64,000 nt of DNA, taken from the NCBI RefSeq assembly GCF_000576425.1, contig NZ_KK070005.1, positions 1-64,000 on the forward strand. Reading direction: 5' to 3'. This DNA comes from Brachybacterium phenoliresistens. Its GTDB lineage: Bacteria; Actinomycetota; Actinomycetes; Actinomycetales; Dermabacteraceae. The notes under the pieces are model-generated. The model made no database searches. It saw nothing but the letters and a program-made list of their open reading frames with translations, and was not told the DNA's origin. The position numbers and the translations under genes are program-made. Shown here piece after piece: positions 1 to 13,816 of this stretch (position 1 is its first letter; each line of letters begins with the position of its first letter).

Positions 1-1462
1 CTGTGGAGGCTGCGCCGCGGCCTGCCGCCCCGGCGCCGCGGCCGCCGGACCGGCCCCCGGCTCCGCCGCGTCCTCCGCCGGCGGGACGGCGCCCGCCGCG
101 GGCCCCCGCGGGTGCCGCGCCCTGCTGCTCCTCGTCCCAGGAGGCGCGCAGCTCCTCGTTGGCGCGCCGGTCCTCGGCGAGCTTGCGGTTGGCGCCGCCC
201 TTGCGCCCGAAGTCGAGCTTGCGGGGAGCGCCCTTGTGCTTGATGCGCGAGGGATCCTCGGCGGGCTCCCCGGAGGGGGTGCGGCCGCCGAGGTCGATGA
301 GGGCCTGGGCGGAGGCGTCGCGGACCTCGGACTCGACGGGCTCGACCTCGGCGCCGCTGATCACCTCGCGGACGGGGCCCAGCTGGTGCGGCAGGGCGAG
401 GGTGACGACGGTGCCCTCGGCGCCGGCGCGGGCGGTGCGCCCGGAGCGGTGCACGTACTCCTTCACGTCCGTCGCCGGGTCGACGTGGACGACCATGGTG
501 ACGTCGTCGATGTGCAGACCGCGGGCGGCGACGTCGGTCGCCACCAGCACGGGGAACGCGCCCTCGCGGAAGCCGGCCAGGACGTTGGTGCGCAGGCCCT
601 GCTGCTTGTTGCCGTGCAGCGCCGCGGCCGGGATCCCGACCTCGATGAGCTCCTGGGCGACGCGCTCGGCCCCCAGCTGGGTGCGGGTGAACATCAGGGT
701 GCGGCCGCGGCGGGCCCCGAGCTGCGCGGTGATCTGGCGCTTCTGCTTGGGGTTGATCGCCAGCAGACGATGGCGCATGGTCTTGACGGCCGCGGCGACG
801 GGCGTGGTCTCGTGGGCGACCGGATCGACCAGGAAGCGGTCGATGATCTGCTCGACCTGGCCGTCCAGGGTCGCGGAGAACAGCATCTTCTGCGTGCCCA
901 TCTCCGTGTGCTCGAGGATCTGGGTGACCTCGTCGAGGAAGCCGAGGTCGGCCATGTGGTCGGCCTCGTCGATCACCGTGGTCTCCACGCGGTCCAGGAA
1001 CAGCGCCTCGCGGGCGGCGAGGTCGATCAGCCGGCCCGGGGTCGCCACCACGATCTCGACGCCCCGCGCGAGGGCCTCGGCCTGCTTGTCGATGTTCATG
1101 CCGCCGGCGACCAGCTGCGCACGGATCCGCATGGCGCGGGCGAAGGGGTGGAAGGTGTCCACGACCTGCACCGCGAGCTCGCGGGTGGGGACGAGGACGA
1201 CGCCCAGGGGGCGCCGCTTGTGGACCTTGCGCCCCCGGAAGCGGGCGGTCATCGCGAGCGTGAAGGCGAGCGTCTTGCCGCTGCCGGTCTCGGCGCGGCC
1301 GAGCACGTCCCGGCCCGCGAGGGCATCGGGCAGGATCGCCTCCTGGATCTCGAAGGCGCGCTCGAGCCCCTGATCGGCGAGGACCTCCAGGAGCTCCTCG
1401 GGCAGGGCCATCTGGTCGAACCGATCGCTGCGGTGGGGAGATCGGCGACGGGCCTTGGGCAT
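1..1462 (-). CDS. DEAD-box ATP-dependent RNA helicase (3' end off the window)
   Basis: ATP-dependent RNA unwinding enzyme acting in the cytoplasm, probably in RNA remodelling, ribosome assembly or decay. Visible in order: Q-motif FEIQEAILP, Walker A AETGSGKT near residues 56-63, the DEAD box in VIDEADHM near residue 164, the SAT motif, and motif VI HRSGRTARAG. After the two RecA-like domains the chain becomes a basic Gly/Arg-rich tail, typical of RhlE-type helicases that bind RNA without sequence preference. The ATG at 1462 follows a GGAGGATC ribosome-binding site. The frame is still open at the left edge, so the C-terminus is missing. It is divergent from panD. Confidence 0.93.
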   Translation of the reverse strand, partial: MPKARRRSPHRSDRFDQMALPEELLEVLADQGLERAFEIQEAILPDALAGRDVLGRAETGSGKTLAFTLAMTARFRGRKVHKRRPLGVVLVPTRELAVQVVDTFHPFARAMRIRAQLVAGGMNIDKQAEALARGVEIVVATPGRLIDLAAREALFLDRVETTVIDEADHMADLGFLDEVTQILEHTEMGTQKMLFSATLDGQVEQIIDRFLVDPVAHETTPVAAAVKTMRHRLLAINPKQKRQITAQLGARRGRTLMFTRTQLGAERVAQELIEVGIPAAALHGNKQQGLRTNVLAGFREGAFPVLVATDVAARGLHIDDVTMVVHVDPATDVKEYVHRSGRTARAGAEGTVVTLALPHQLGPVREVISGAEVEPVESEVRDASAQALIDLGGRTPSGEPAEDPSRIKHKGAPRKLDFGRKGGANRKLAEDRRANEELRASWDEEQQGAAPAGARGGRRPAGGGRGGAGGRSGGRGAGAAGRGAAST

Positions 1463-1521
1463 GGTGATCCTCCTGACGGTTCTGACACGTCCATCATCGC
1501 GCATGGAAGACTGGGCGCACG

Positions 1522-1947
1522 ATGATGCGCACACTCATGACCTCGAAGATCCACCGTGCGACGGTCACTCAGGCCGATCTGCACTACGTCGGCTCGATCA
1601 CCATCGACGCCGATCTGCTCGATGCTGCCGGAATCCTGGAGAACGAGCAGGTCACGATCGCCGACATCGACAACGGCGCCCGCCTGGTGACGTATGCCAT
1701 CGCCGGCGAGCGCGGCAGCGGTGTGATCGGCATCAACGGTGCCGCAGCTCACCTCGTCGCCCCCGGCCACCTCGTGATCATCATGGCCTACGGCCTGTAC
1801 GAGGACGCCGAGGCCCGCGCGCACCGCCCCCGGGTCGTGCACGTGGACCGCGGGAACCGGATCCTGGCCCTCGGCGAGGACGCCGCCGAGCCCGTGCCGG
1901 GCGACGCCTCCCAGATCTCCGGCCGCGAGAGCGCCGGCGTCCGATGA
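1522..1947 (+). CDS. panD: Aspartate 1-decarboxylase, pyruvoyl-dependent
   Basis: Converts L-aspartate to beta-alanine for pantothenate and coenzyme A synthesis. The 141-residue proenzyme aligns without gaps to the E. coli start (MIRTM..., here MMRTLM), which places the self-cleavage pair Gly24-Ser25 in [10 protein letters not shown] exactly where expected; Ser25 becomes the pyruvoyl group. The start at 1522 is preferred over ATGs at 1525 and 1537 because it preserves this numbering. The chain is about 15 residues longer at the C-terminus than the E. coli enzyme. It stands alone, without panB or panC nearby. Confidence 0.95.
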   Translation: MMRTLMTSKIHRATVTQADLHYVGSITIDADLLDAAGILENEQVTIADIDNGARLVTYAIAGERGSGVIGINGAAAHLVAPGHLVIIMAYGLYEDAEARAHRPRVVHVDRGNRILALGEDAAEPVPGDASQISGRESAGVR

Positions 1948-1999
1948 TCCTCGCGCGCGCCCCCCGCCGGTCGCATCGGCACCGAGGGGGCCGCGCCGC

Positions 2000-2926
2000 A
2001 TGACGGGCGTTCTGTCCGGTTTCCTGATCGTCTGGAGCCTGATCGCGATCGGCTGGGCCGTGGGCCGCACCGGCGTGCTCGGCGACCAGGCGCGGTTCGT
2101 GCTGAACCGGGTGACCTTCTTCCTCGCCTCCCCGTCGCTGGTGCTCACGGCGCTGCTCACGAGCGATCTGCGCGAGGTGCTGTCGACCCCCATGCTCGTC
2201 GCGGGCCTGTCCGGTCTCCTCACCGGGGCGCTGCTGCTGGTGGGGCTGCGCCTGCTCACCCGGCGCCGCGGCGCCGACCTGGTGGTCGCCGCGATCTCCG
2301 GCTCCGTCGTCAACGGAGCCAACATGGGCTTCCCGATCGCCGCCTACGTGCTGGGCGACATCTCCCATGCCCTGCCGGTGATCCTCTTCCAGCAGGCCGT
2401 GTACACGCCGCTGTACCTGTTCGTGCTGCACCGGGTGACCTCGGAGTCGAGCCCCGGCCTGGGCGGGGTGCTGCGCAGCCTCGGCGCGAACCCCGTGATC
2501 ATCGCCTCGGCGCTCGGCATGGTGCTGGTCGCCGCCGGCGTGCAGCTGCCCGAGGTCGTCCTCGAGCCCTTCGAGGCCCTCGCGGACATGGCGATCCCGG
2601 GCATGCTGCTCGCCTACGGGATCTCGCTGATCGGTTCGGCGCCGTATGCCAAGGACGCCGGGTACCGCGGGCTGATCGCCGTGTCATCGGGCGCGAAGCT
2701 GCTGGTGATGCCGATAATCGCGCTCGGTCTCGGCGCCCTGCTGGGCCTGCGCGGCCATGACCTCTACGCGGTCGTGGTGATGGCGGCGCTGCCCACCGCC
2801 CAGAACGTGTTCGTGGCGGCCTCCCGCTACGAGGCCGCGGAGGAGCTCGCCCGGGACACGGTCCTGACCACCACCGTGGGCACCGTGGCGGTCCTCCTGC
2901 TGCTCTCCGCCGTGCTCGGGGTGTGA
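2000..2926 (+). CDS. AEC (auxin efflux carrier) family transporter
   Basis: Integral membrane protein of 308 residues with about ten hydrophobic segments arranged as two halves. The conserved NGANMGFPIA motif near residue 100 and the matching second-half motif around AALPTAQNVFVAA near residue 264 are characteristic of the AEC/BASS-like fold. Family members export or import small organic acids such as malate; the substrate cannot be read from sequence. It starts 52 bases after panD and may share its transcript. The stop at 2926 lies just before the leuS promoter. Confidence 0.85.
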   Translation: MTGVLSGFLIVWSLIAIGWAVGRTGVLGDQARFVLNRVTFFLASPSLVLTALLTSDLREVLSTPMLVAGLSGLLTGALLLVGLRLLTRRRGADLVVAAISGSVVNGANMGFPIAAYVLGDISHALPVILFQQAVYTPLYLFVLHRVTSESSPGLGGVLRSLGANPVIIASALGMVLVAAGVQLPEVVLEPFEALADMAIPGMLLAYGISLIGSAPYAKDAGYRGLIAVSSGAKLLVMPIIALGLGALLGLRGHDLYAVVVMAALPTAQNVFVAASRYEAAEELARDTVLTTTVGTVAVLLLLSAVLGV

Positions 2927-2932
2927 GCCGGG

Positions 2933-2961
2933 TTGGTCGCCGGCGTCCGGCGGCGTAGGAT
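2933..2961 (+). promoter_or_regulatory. leuS promoter
   Basis: A -35 box TTGGTC (2933-2938) and a -10 box TAGGAT (2956-2961) are separated by exactly 17 bases. Transcription would begin near 2968, the first base of the GTG of the leader peptide, so the leader would be translated from a leaderless mRNA. Confidence 0.7.
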
Positions 2962-2967
2962 CGGAGC

Positions 2968-2994
2968 GTGGCTCGTCGACTTCTGCTTCCGTAG
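2968..2994 (+). CDS. Leucine-rich leader peptide of leuS (candidate attenuator)
   Basis: Eight-codon ORF reading M(GTG)-A-R-R-L-L-L-P-stop, with three consecutive leucine codons (CTT CTG CTT, 2980-2988). It lies between the predicted leuS transcription start and an intrinsic terminator, the arrangement expected for ribosome-mediated transcription attenuation. The first codon coincides with the predicted transcription start, so no Shine-Dalgarno is needed. Stalling at leucine codons when leucyl-tRNA is scarce would couple leuS expression to charging level. The peptide and promoter are seen; the regulatory role is inferred. Confidence 0.65.
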   Translation: MARRLLLP

Positions 2995-3063
2995 CCGCGT
3001 CGTACCAGGCCTGCTCGCCGTCGCTCCCGCGCGGAGCGTCCGGCCGGCGGCATCGACGCGGCT
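2993..3063 (+). other. Long-range complementary segments in leuS leader RNA
   Basis: The segment 2993-3002, starting within the leader stop codon, is perfectly complementary over 10 bases to 3054-3063, directly next to the terminator stem. A smaller hairpin (3022-3027 with 3033-3038) lies between. GGAGC at 3033-3037 could instead pair with 3061-3065. These mutually exclusive pairings are the sort expected in an attenuator, but I cannot show a full antiterminator that disrupts the terminator stem. Confidence 0.4.
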
Positions 3064-3064
3064 C

Positions 3065-3088
3065 CCCTCGTGCGCACGAGGGTTTTTT
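3065..3088 (+). terminator. Intrinsic terminator in leuS leader (attenuator)
   Basis: Perfect 9-base inverted repeat CCCTCGTGC/GCACGAGGG (3065-3082) followed immediately by six T residues (3083-3088). It lies about 90 bases upstream of the leuS start and downstream of the leader peptide, so it would end transcription before leuS unless relieved. A U-tract this clean is rare in this GC-rich window. Confidence 0.75.
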
Positions 3089-3177
3089 CATGTCGGGCCC
3101 CCGTCGGCCCGAGCAGCGCGGACGCAGCCCGCGAGGACGACGACATCCCCACCCACACGCAGGAGCGAGGAGCACCC

Positions 3178-6138
<2,961 letters not shown>

Positions 6139-6145
6139 TCCTCGA

Positions 6146-6170
6146 GGGGGCGGACCGCTGGTCCTCCCCC
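6146..6170 (+). terminator. Hairpin downstream of leuS
   Basis: GGGGG-C-GGACC (6146-6156) pairs with GGTCC-T-CCCCC (6160-6170) around a three-base loop with one internal mismatch. It lies 8 bases after the leuS stop and has no T-tract, which is usual for terminators in GC-rich actinobacteria. Confidence 0.5.
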
Positions 6171-6211
6171 GACGACGGTTATCCACATTCCCGGAGCCGG
6201 GGATGATGTCG

Positions 6212-6238
6212 TGCCGCGACGCGCCTAGCGTCGCGGCA
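6212..6238 (+). other. Inverted repeat overlapping a start codon
   Basis: An 11-base perfect inverted repeat (6212-6222 with 6228-6238, five-base loop) ends on the A of the ATG at 6238. The loop and second arm carry the hexamer TAGCGT (6226-6231) at the -10 position for a leaderless transcript. The repeat may be an operator covering the promoter, or an RNA hairpin hiding the start if transcription begins farther upstream. Confidence 0.5.
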
Positions 6239-7422
6239 TGACCTCTTTCCTGGGCTGCATCCCCGAGCAGATGCGCGAGCTGAACGACCTGATCCTCGAG
6301 CGGACGGAGCAGATCCGCGACCTCCTCGAGGACCTGGGGGTCCTCTCCGGCGCGGTCGGCTGGACCGGGCCCGATGCCGAGGCCTTCCGTGACCGGACCG
6401 GGGCGGTGATCGCCCGGGGCGGGGCGACCGCCGCGATGCTGCTGCGCCGCGGGCAGGAGCTGGCCGCCCAGGCCGAGGCGCAGGACGCCGCCAGCGCCCC
6501 GGACCGCGGCGCCGTCCCGGGGGCCGAGGGTCCGGGCCCTCGCGGGTCCGCCCTGCCCGAGATCCTCATGGGCCCGACCTCTCCCGGCGGCCCCGCCGGC
6601 GGTCCCCCGCCGGCCTCCGGCACCGGGACCTGGCAGGAGACGCTGCGCGATCGCGGCGGCATCGGGCAGCCGCTCGCCGCCACGCCCCAGGAGCTCGAGC
6701 GCCTGCGCGAGGCCGGGACGGCGGCCCTCGAGGATCTGCGCACCCCGCGTCCCGGGGTCCCCGCCGAGGAGGGCGGGCTCCGCTACGACGAGGACATCCT
6801 CGCCGGCGCCGAAGGGTTCCGGACCCTCGCCCTGCGCAAGGTGCCGGGGCTCGGCCTGCTGCAGGGGGCGAACATCGGTCACGGGAAGATCGAGACCGCC
6901 CTCGAGGACGCCGAGTCCTGGCTGATCGCCCACGGGCACGAGGAATGGGTGCCCGCCCTGGACCTGGCGAGCATGCCGGTCACCGTGGGCGGGTCGCTGG
7001 TAGGGGACGAGTCGGTGCTGGGGCAGTCGCTGCGCGGGATCGACCAGACCCTCGCCAACCGGGTGCAGACCACCGGCGCCGTGGGCTCGGAGCTGCTGGA
7101 GGGCGACCTCGGCGGCGCGGCCCGCGAGCTGGAGTACGGGATGCTGCGCGACATCGAGAACGCCTCCCTGCTCCTGGTGCCGGACCCCACGCAGGCGGTC
7201 CTCGGTGCGGGTGAGGAGCTGCTGCACGACATGGCGGACGCCAGCGAGCCGATCGCCCCGGCCCCGGTCTCCGAGCAGATCCACGCGATGGCCGACGGGG
7301 TCGGCGGCTTCAAGGACCAGATGGAGGAGGCGCGCGGGCTGCTCACGGACCCGCAGGAGCTGCTGCGCCGCCGCCGCGAGCACCTTCCCCTGCCCTGGGA
7401 CCCCGCCCCCGCCCAGGGGTGA
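6238..7422 (+). CDS. WXG100-like N-terminal domain protein of unknown function
   Basis: 394 residues. Residues 1-80 form two predicted helices around VGWTGPDAEAF, resembling the W-x-G turn of ESX/type VII secretion (WXG100) proteins. A Gly/Pro-rich linker follows (about 85-130), then a mainly helical acidic region to the end. There is no signal peptide or clear transmembrane segment. No recognised toxin domain, immunity gene or secretion ATPase lies beside it, so secretion is only a possibility. A strong inverted repeat overlaps its start. I do not recognise a specific function. Confidence 0.6.
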   Translation: MTSFLGCIPEQMRELNDLILERTEQIRDLLEDLGVLSGAVGWTGPDAEAFRDRTGAVIARGGATAAMLLRRGQELAAQAEAQDAASAPDRGAVPGAEGPGPRGSALPEILMGPTSPGGPAGGPPPASGTGTWQETLRDRGGIGQPLAATPQELERLREAGTAALEDLRTPRPGVPAEEGGLRYDEDILAGAEGFRTLALRKVPGLGLLQGANIGHGKIETALEDAESWLIAHGHEEWVPALDLASMPVTVGGSLVGDESVLGQSLRGIDQTLANRVQTTGAVGSELLEGDLGGAARELEYGMLRDIENASLLLVPDPTQAVLGAGEELLHDMADASEPIAPAPVSEQIHAMADGVGGFKDQMEEARGLLTDPQELLRRRREHLPLPWDPAPAQG

Positions 7423-7441
7423 GGACGGGGCCCCGATGAGC

Positions 7442-7478
7442 CCGCGGACCGGCGCGGTCGCCCTCCGCCGGTCCGCGG
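7442..7478. terminator. Bidirectional terminator between convergent genes
   Basis: A 13-base perfect inverted repeat (7442-7454 with 7466-7478) sits between the converging WXG100-like gene and clpB, close to the clpB stop. It has no T-tract. Confidence 0.5.
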
Positions 7479-7482
7479 AGGC

Positions 7483-10122
<2,640 letters not shown>

Positions 10123-10174
10123 GGTCGTCCTTCCGGTGTGCGATCAGCAGTACACGAGGTGCAACGACACCCGG

Positions 10175-10195
10175 GTTGAGTCTATTCCGCTCAAC
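10175..10195. promoter_or_regulatory. HAIR operator upstream of clpB (HspR site)
   Basis: GTTGAGT-N7-GCTCAAC (arms 10175-10181 and 10189-10195) is a near-consensus HspR-associated inverted repeat (consensus CTTGAGT-N7-ACTCAAG). It sits between clpB and the divergent PrsW gene; clpB is the expected target. Confidence 0.85.
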
Positions 10196-10257
10196 TCTGG
10201 GGAGGGGGCGGACGGCGCGCGCCGCCCGAGCGCCGGACCGACGGCGTCCCGCCCCGC

Positions 10258-10329
10258 TACTATCGCAGGGTGCGAGGCGGCATCCGTGCCGTGCGCCCCC
10301 GTTCGTCCCCGTCGCGAGGTCCTCCATGA
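10258..10329 (+). promoter_or_regulatory. Promoter and possible upstream ORF before the PrsW gene
   Basis: The hexamer TACTAT (10258-10263) is followed six bases later by GTG 10270, the spacing seen at other leaderless starts here. That GTG opens a 19-codon Arg/Pro-rich ORF whose TGA (10327-10329) overlaps the PrsW ATG (10326) as ATGA, a geometry that allows translational coupling. The peptide has no run of a single amino acid, so it is not an obvious attenuator. Confidence 0.4.
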
Positions 10330-11726
10330 CGCATCCCCCGCAGCAGCCTCCCCCGTCCGCCCCGCAGCATCGACCCCGGCCCGGAGCCGCGCAGCACCCC
10401 TCCGGGGCCCCGCAGTTCCAGTCCAGCCCGCAGTACGTCGACTACGGCCTGCCCCGGCTCTACGACACCTCGGTCCGCCCGGCCGGCCCGCTGACCGCGG
10501 CGCGCTTCGCCCCCGCCCCCGTGCAGGCGCCGCCGCAGGCCCAGCCGCAGTCGGCCTGGGCCACCCAGACGCGCCGGGTGCAGCAGCTCCAGGGCAAGGG
10601 CGACCAGTACGTCCCCGTCTCGCGCGTGCTGGCGTGGATCCTGGTGGCGCTGCTGGGCATGGCCCTGCTGGTGGTGCTGGCGTTCTTCTTCTTCCTCTAC
10701 GCGATCTCGACGACCTCGAGCCCGCTGTGGTGGCTGGGGTACGTCATCATCGCCGGCTTCTCCCTGGTGGTGATCGCCGGGGTCATCTTCCTCGCCGACC
10801 GCTGGGATCCCCAGCCCATCCCCCTGCTGCTCAGCGCGGTGCTGTGGGGCGCGGCGATCGCCGTGGCGATCAGCTTCGTGGTCAACACCCTGGTGGGCGA
10901 GATCGCCTATGCGGTCAGCGGCTCCGAGGTCGTCTCGAGCTTCGTCGGCGCCGTGATCAGCGCCCCTCTGACGGAGGAGACCTCCAAGGGGCTCGGCCTG
11001 GTCGTGCTGTTCCTCATCGCCCGGCGCTACTTCAACGGCCCGCTGGACGGCCTGCTGTACGGCGCGCTCATCGGCGGCGGCTTCGCCTTCACCGAGAACA
11101 TCCTCTACTACGGCCGGGCGCTGGACGGCGGCGGCATCGGCGGTCTGGCGGTGCTCGGCGTGATCCGCGGCGTGATCGGGATCTTCGGCCACGCGATCTA
11201 CACGTCCCTCACCGGCGTGATCATGGGCCTCGTGGCGCGCAAGTGGGGCACCCTGCCCGGCGCGCTCGTCTTCCTCGTCGCCACCTGGCCGGGCATCGCC
11301 CTGCATGCCCTGTGGAACGGCAGCTCCTTCCTCTTCCCCAGCCTGTGGGGGCTGATCCTCATGCTGATCATCGAGATGTGCCTGTCCGCCGTGTGGCTGG
11401 GGCTGATCGGGCTGCTGGTCTGGGACGAGTCCCGCCTGACCCGGGTGCGCCTGGGCGACTACGCCAACCGCGGCTGGCTCACCCATGAGGAGGTCACGAT
11501 GCTGGCCACCTGGAAGGGCCGGCGCGAGGGCAAGCAGTGGGCGCGGCAGATCGGCGCCCTGCCGACGATGAAGAGGTTCATCCGCGAGTCCGCGGACCTC
11601 GCCTCGGTGCGCCAGCGGCTCATGGCCGACGGCGCCAACCCCAAGGTGGTCCGGCACGAGCAGCAGCTGCTCACGCGCCTGACCGCCAACCGCCAGGCGC
11701 TGGTCTCGGCATCCGGCGGCGCCTGA
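10326..11726 (+). CDS. PrsW family intramembrane metalloprotease
   Basis: Membrane-embedded zinc protease of the M82 family; the Bacillus member cleaves the anti-sigma factor RsiW. 466 residues: a Pro/Gln-rich cytoplasmic N-terminus of about 95 residues, then eight or so membrane helices. Family signatures are the EE motif in PLTEETSKG, FAFTENILYY, GHAIYTS and LHALWNG, which supply the metal ligands. A soluble C-terminal tail of about 90 residues follows. The substrate here is unknown; no sigma/anti-sigma pair is in the window. It is divergent from clpB and probably coupled to a short upstream ORF. Confidence 0.85.
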   Translation: MTHPPQQPPPSAPQHRPRPGAAQHPSGAPQFQSSPQYVDYGLPRLYDTSVRPAGPLTAARFAPAPVQAPPQAQPQSAWATQTRRVQQLQGKGDQYVPVSRVLAWILVALLGMALLVVLAFFFFLYAISTTSSPLWWLGYVIIAGFSLVVIAGVIFLADRWDPQPIPLLLSAVLWGAAIAVAISFVVNTLVGEIAYAVSGSEVVSSFVGAVISAPLTEETSKGLGLVVLFLIARRYFNGPLDGLLYGALIGGGFAFTENILYYGRALDGGGIGGLAVLGVIRGVIGIFGHAIYTSLTGVIMGLVARKWGTLPGALVFLVATWPGIALHALWNGSSFLFPSLWGLILMLIIEMCLSAVWLGLIGLLVWDESRLTRVRLGDYANRGWLTHEEVTMLATWKGRREGKQWARQIGALPTMKRFIRESADLASVRQRLMADGANPKVVRHEQQLLTRLTANRQALVSASGGA

Positions 11727-11741
11727 GCCGCCCGGTCCGGC

Positions 11742-11800
11742 CCGCCCGGGGCCTCCGTCCGGCCGCCCGGGGCCTCCGTCCGGCCGACTAGGGCCTCCGG
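11742..11800. repeat. 21-bp tandem repeat downstream of the PrsW gene
   Basis: Two perfect 21-base copies (11742-11762 and 11763-11783) and a degenerate third occupy the gap between the converging PrsW and S4-domain genes. Confidence 0.7.
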
Positions 11801-11816
11801 GCGGCCGCCGGCGGCC

Positions 11817-12278
11817 TCAGTCCGTCTCTCCCCCGGAGCGGTCGAGCTCGTCGCGGCCGCGCAGCCGATCCATCTCGCGCCGCTCCTTCTTCGTGGGGCG
11901 GCCGCTGCCGCGGTCCCGGCGGGGCGGGGCCGCGAGCAGCTGCGGGGGCGGCGGCGGGGTGAGGTCCTCGTAGTTCGCCCGGGCCACGGGCGCCCCGACG
12001 CGCTTGCGCAGGATCCCGCGGATGACGAGGATCCGCTCCCGGCCCGGGAAGCGCACCCGCAGCTCCTCCCCCACCACGACCTGCTGGGCGGCCTTGGCCG
12101 GCTCCCCGCCCCGGCGCACGTGCCCGCCGCGGCACGCCGCGGTCGCCGCCGAGCGGGTCGGGAAGATGCGGGCGCTCCACAGCCACACGTCCAGCCGCAC
12201 CGACCCCTGGACCTGCAGGGGCACGGCGGGCGCGGGATCGGACCCGGGTGACGGAGGCGGGGCGGGGGCCGAGCTCAT
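11817..12278 (-). CDS. S4-domain RNA-binding protein (Hsp15-like)
   Basis: 153 residues. An S4 RNA-binding domain occupies about residues 27-75 (RLDVWLWSARIFPTRSAA, then a GGHVRR turn). A basic tail ending in GRPTKKERREMDRL follows, as in the Hsp15/HslR group that recycles stalled 50S subunits carrying nascent chains. ATG 12278 overlaps the amidase stop as ATGA, so the two are probably translated together. The N-terminal 25 residues are Pro/Ala-rich and not conserved in the family. Confidence 0.85.
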   Translation of the reverse strand: MSSAPAPPPSPGSDPAPAVPLQVQGSVRLDVWLWSARIFPTRSAATAACRGGHVRRGGEPAKAAQQVVVGEELRVRFPGRERILVIRGILRKRVGAPVARANYEDLTPPPPPQLLAAPPRRDRGSGRPTKKERREMDRLRGRDELDRSGGETD

Positions 12279-13768
12279 GCGGCGACCTCCCGCACCAGCG
12301 GCCACGGGTCCTCGGCCTCGAGCAGCTCGGCCAAGGAGAGCACGAGCACGTCGTCCCCGGCCCGGACCGCGCCGATGTGCGCGCCGAAGGGCAGCTCGGT
12401 CCCGTCGATCTCCTCCCGGTGCACGGGCACGGAGATCGCGGCACGGCCGGTCATGTTCCAGGTGCTGGTCCAGGGGGTGAAGGCGCACTGGGCGTCGAAG
12501 TCCGCGGCCGGATCGGCCAGCTGCAGATCGGCGGGGAAGGCGGGCGGGCCGCTGAGGGACGGGGTCAGCACCGCATCCACCGAGGCGAAGGCCTGCCCGA
12601 CCGTGCGGGCGAGGGCCTGCATCCCCGCGAGCGCCGAGGAGACGGCGACGCCGTCGTATGCGCGGCCCTGCGCGCGCAGCCACCGGGTGAGCGGCATCAG
12701 CTGCTGCTCGGCCTCGGGCGGCAGCGGGATGGAGGCGGCGCCGACGGTCCACAGCGGCATGAAGGTGCGCCACTGCTCGGGGGTGAAGGGGGCCGAGAGC
12801 TCGACCAGCTCGTGCCCGGCTCCGCGCAGCGCCTCGCTCGCGCGCTCGACGGCGCGCAGCGCGGCGGGGTGGACGGGGGTGTCGATGTTCAGCGGCTGCG
12901 TGAGCACGCCGATGCGCAGCCCGCCGCTGCCGTGGGCGGCGCGCGCCCCGCGGCGGCCCTGCGCCTGCTCGCGGCCCTGGAGCGCCGCGAGGAAGCCGCC
13001 CGGCGGCAGCGGCGCCGGGTAGGCGTCGCCCGGCCGGGACCCGGCGATCGCGTCGAGACCGGCGGCGACGTCGCGGACCGTGCGGGCGATCATCCCGTCG
13101 CTCACCAGGCCCGGCCCCTCGGCGCCGTAGGGGCCCGGGGAGACGACCCCGCGGGAGGGCTTCATCCCGACCACGCCGCAGCACGCCGCGGGGATGCGGA
13201 CCGAACCGCCGCCGTCGGAGCCGTGCGCGAGGGGCACGATGCCGGCGGCGACCGCGGCGGCCGCCCCGCCGCTGGAGCCGCCGGCGGTGCGGCGCAGGTC
13301 CCACGGCGTGCGGGCCGGCGCCGCGTGGGCGGGCTCGGTGTAGCAGGGCATGCCGAACTCGGGGGTGGAGGTCTTGCCGATGGTGACGGTCCCGGCGTCC
13401 TCGAGCAGGGCCGGGACGCCGTCGGTGACCTCGGCGATGGTCCCGCGCAGCACGGCGCTGCCGGCCTCGAACGGCTCCCCGGCGATGCGGCTGAGGTCCT
13501 TCACGGGCACGGGCACGCCCAGCAGCGGCGACCGGCGCGCGAGCTCCGCGGCGGCGGCCGGATCGGTGCGGGCGGCCTCCAGGCGGGTCTGCGCGCGCTC
13601 GGCCTGTGCGCGGGAGCGCTCGGCGAGCAGATGCGCGAAGGCCCCGGTCGGCGCGGCCTCCTCGCGCGACGCCCGCAGCACGGCCTCGGTGTGCTCGCGC
13701 GCGTCGGCCTCGCCGCGGCGCAGCGCTGCGGCGAGGTCGAGCGCGCTCAGGTGCCGGGTCTCGGTCAT
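12275..13768 (-). CDS. Amidase signature family enzyme
   Basis: Hydrolase for C-N amide bonds, 497 residues, cytoplasmic. The Ser-cisSer-Lys triad is visible: Lys in PVPVKDLSR, the Gly/Ser-rich GGSSGGAAAAVAAG carrying the cis-Ser, and the nucleophile Ser in GSDGGGSVRIPA. It is closest to the general amidase/6-aminohexanoate-cyclic-dimer hydrolase type, and it lacks partner genes that would make it GatA. The start follows GGGGAGACG. It leads a two-gene unit with the S4 protein. The substrate is unknown. Confidence 0.88.
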   Translation of the reverse strand: MTETRHLSALDLAAALRRGEADAREHTEAVLRASREEAAPTGAFAHLLAERSRAQAERAQTRLEAARTDPAAAAELARRSPLLGVPVPVKDLSRIAGEPFEAGSAVLRGTIAEVTDGVPALLEDAGTVTIGKTSTPEFGMPCYTEPAHAAPARTPWDLRRTAGGSSGGAAAAVAAGIVPLAHGSDGGGSVRIPAACCGVVGMKPSRGVVSPGPYGAEGPGLVSDGMIARTVRDVAAGLDAIAGSRPGDAYPAPLPPGGFLAALQGREQAQGRRGARAAHGSGGLRIGVLTQPLNIDTPVHPAALRAVERASEALRGAGHELVELSAPFTPEQWRTFMPLWTVGAASIPLPPEAEQQLMPLTRWLRAQGRAYDGVAVSSALAGMQALARTVGQAFASVDAVLTPSLSGPPAFPADLQLADPAADFDAQCAFTPWTSTWNMTGRAAISVPVHREEIDGTELPFGAHIGAVRAGDDVLVLSLAELLEAEDPWPLVREVAA

Positions 13769-13816
13769 CGTCTCCCCTGCTCGGTGGTCAGTCGCCCTGC
13801 GGCGGCGGCCCGGTGG

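Noticed and set aside
2927..3177. T-box riboswitch upstream of leuS
   Set aside because: No T-box consensus (AGGGUGGNACCGCG-like) is present; the leucine leader peptide explains the terminator better.
12275..13768. GatA subunit of the tRNA amidotransferase
   Set aside because: Amidase signature is shared, but gatB and gatC are absent and the C-terminal part does not match GatA.
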